A DNA stretch of 12,916 bases, from assembly GCA_001872995.1 (NCBI GenBank), contig MNXO01000163.1, positions 1-12,916 on the forward strand, in the 5' to 3' direction. The DNA comes from Bacteroidetes bacterium CG2_30_32_10. Its GTDB lineage: Bacteria; Bacteroidota; Bacteroidia; Bacteroidales; CG2-30-32-10. Positions 12,900 through 12,916 of this stretch are shown piece after piece. The translations under genes were made by a program, and so were the position numbers. The notes below the pieces were generated by a model, which worked only from the letters and a program-made list of their open reading frames with translations, did no database searches and was not told the origin of the DNA. Positions within the stretch are counted from its first letter, which is position 1; each line of letters begins with the position of its first letter.

Positions 12900-12916
12900 A
12901 GCAAAAGAATTTATAC

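Larger units (their letters stand above)
12453..12916. other. Region upstream of the AOR gene without a convincing gene
   Basis: About 460 bases hold regulatory-looking structure but no intact gene that I can support. From left to right they contain the AOR ribosome binding site and candidate promoter, a 9-bp hairpin (12586-12607), a possible decayed reading frame (12547-12762 on +, one internal stop), a short palindrome ATGAATTAGGAATTCAT (12725-12741), a minus-strand terminator (12823-12856), and a nested hairpin at the right edge. The gene served by that terminator would lie at or beyond the right edge. Confidence 0.5.

Noticed and set aside
12804..12916. + strand frame open to the right edge with a Shine-Dalgarno-like AAGGAGG at 12871-12877 and TTG at 12885
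   Set aside because: Only about ten codons after the TTG are visible, with no ATG, and the same bases sit in a hairpin, so it cannot be called as a gene from this window.
1..12916. CRISPR array, prophage, toxin-antitoxin or defence system
   Set aside because: No spaced identical repeats, integrase, phage structural or defence-type genes were seen. The only mobile trace is the transposase-like fossil.

Overview
The window looks like chromosomal DNA of a member of the Bacteroidota. It is AT-rich. Its start-site and promoter style fits that phylum: -7 boxes of the form TAnnTTTG, and almost no Shine-Dalgarno sequences. The gene families also fit: a LytS/LytTR pair beside a CarboxypepD_reg-like outer-membrane barrel, a DUF2723 (TMEM260-like) membrane glycosyltransferase, and a lipoprotein with a GC lipobox. 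I cannot place it more finely than the phylum.

Left part (1-4184, + strand): a probable operon of a LytS-type sensor histidine kinase whose start lies off the window, an overlapping LytTR response regulator, and a TonB-dependent-receptor-like barrel protein. The barrel gene is split into two frames at a run of eight A. A -1 slip there would give one complete exported protein of about 830 residues. Next comes a 327-base gap (4185-4511) holding an eroded, internally deleted remnant that resembles an IS4-type transposase on the minus strand, and a candidate promoter. It is followed by an unrecognised lipoprotein gene (4512-5447).

Middle (5500-10270): a bidirectional terminator, a minus-strand tRNA-Gln(UUG) with a very good Bacteroidota promoter, a 315-base gap with ATTG heptad repeats, a 1025-residue DUF2723 protein with its own terminator, a NodB-type polysaccharide deacetylase, and a complete bacteriohemerythrin. 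The DUF2723 protein and the deacetylase both point to envelope glycan or glycoprotein work. The hemerythrin carries all seven iron ligands and starts at 9792, downstream of its promoter.

Right part (10248-12916, minus strand): a shared terminator, then a large tungsten-type aldehyde:ferredoxin oxidoreductase (AOR) family protein of 718 residues. Unlike every other gene with a visible leader here, it has a perfect AAGGAGG Shine-Dalgarno sequence. Upstream lie about 460 bases without a convincing gene. They hold a candidate promoter, a perfect 9-bp hairpin, and at the right edge a minus-strand terminator next to a hairpin that contains the exact 11-base complement of the AOR ribosome binding site. 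The most interesting points are the slippery split receptor and the unusual leader and upstream structure of the AOR gene. No clearly new multi-gene system is visible.
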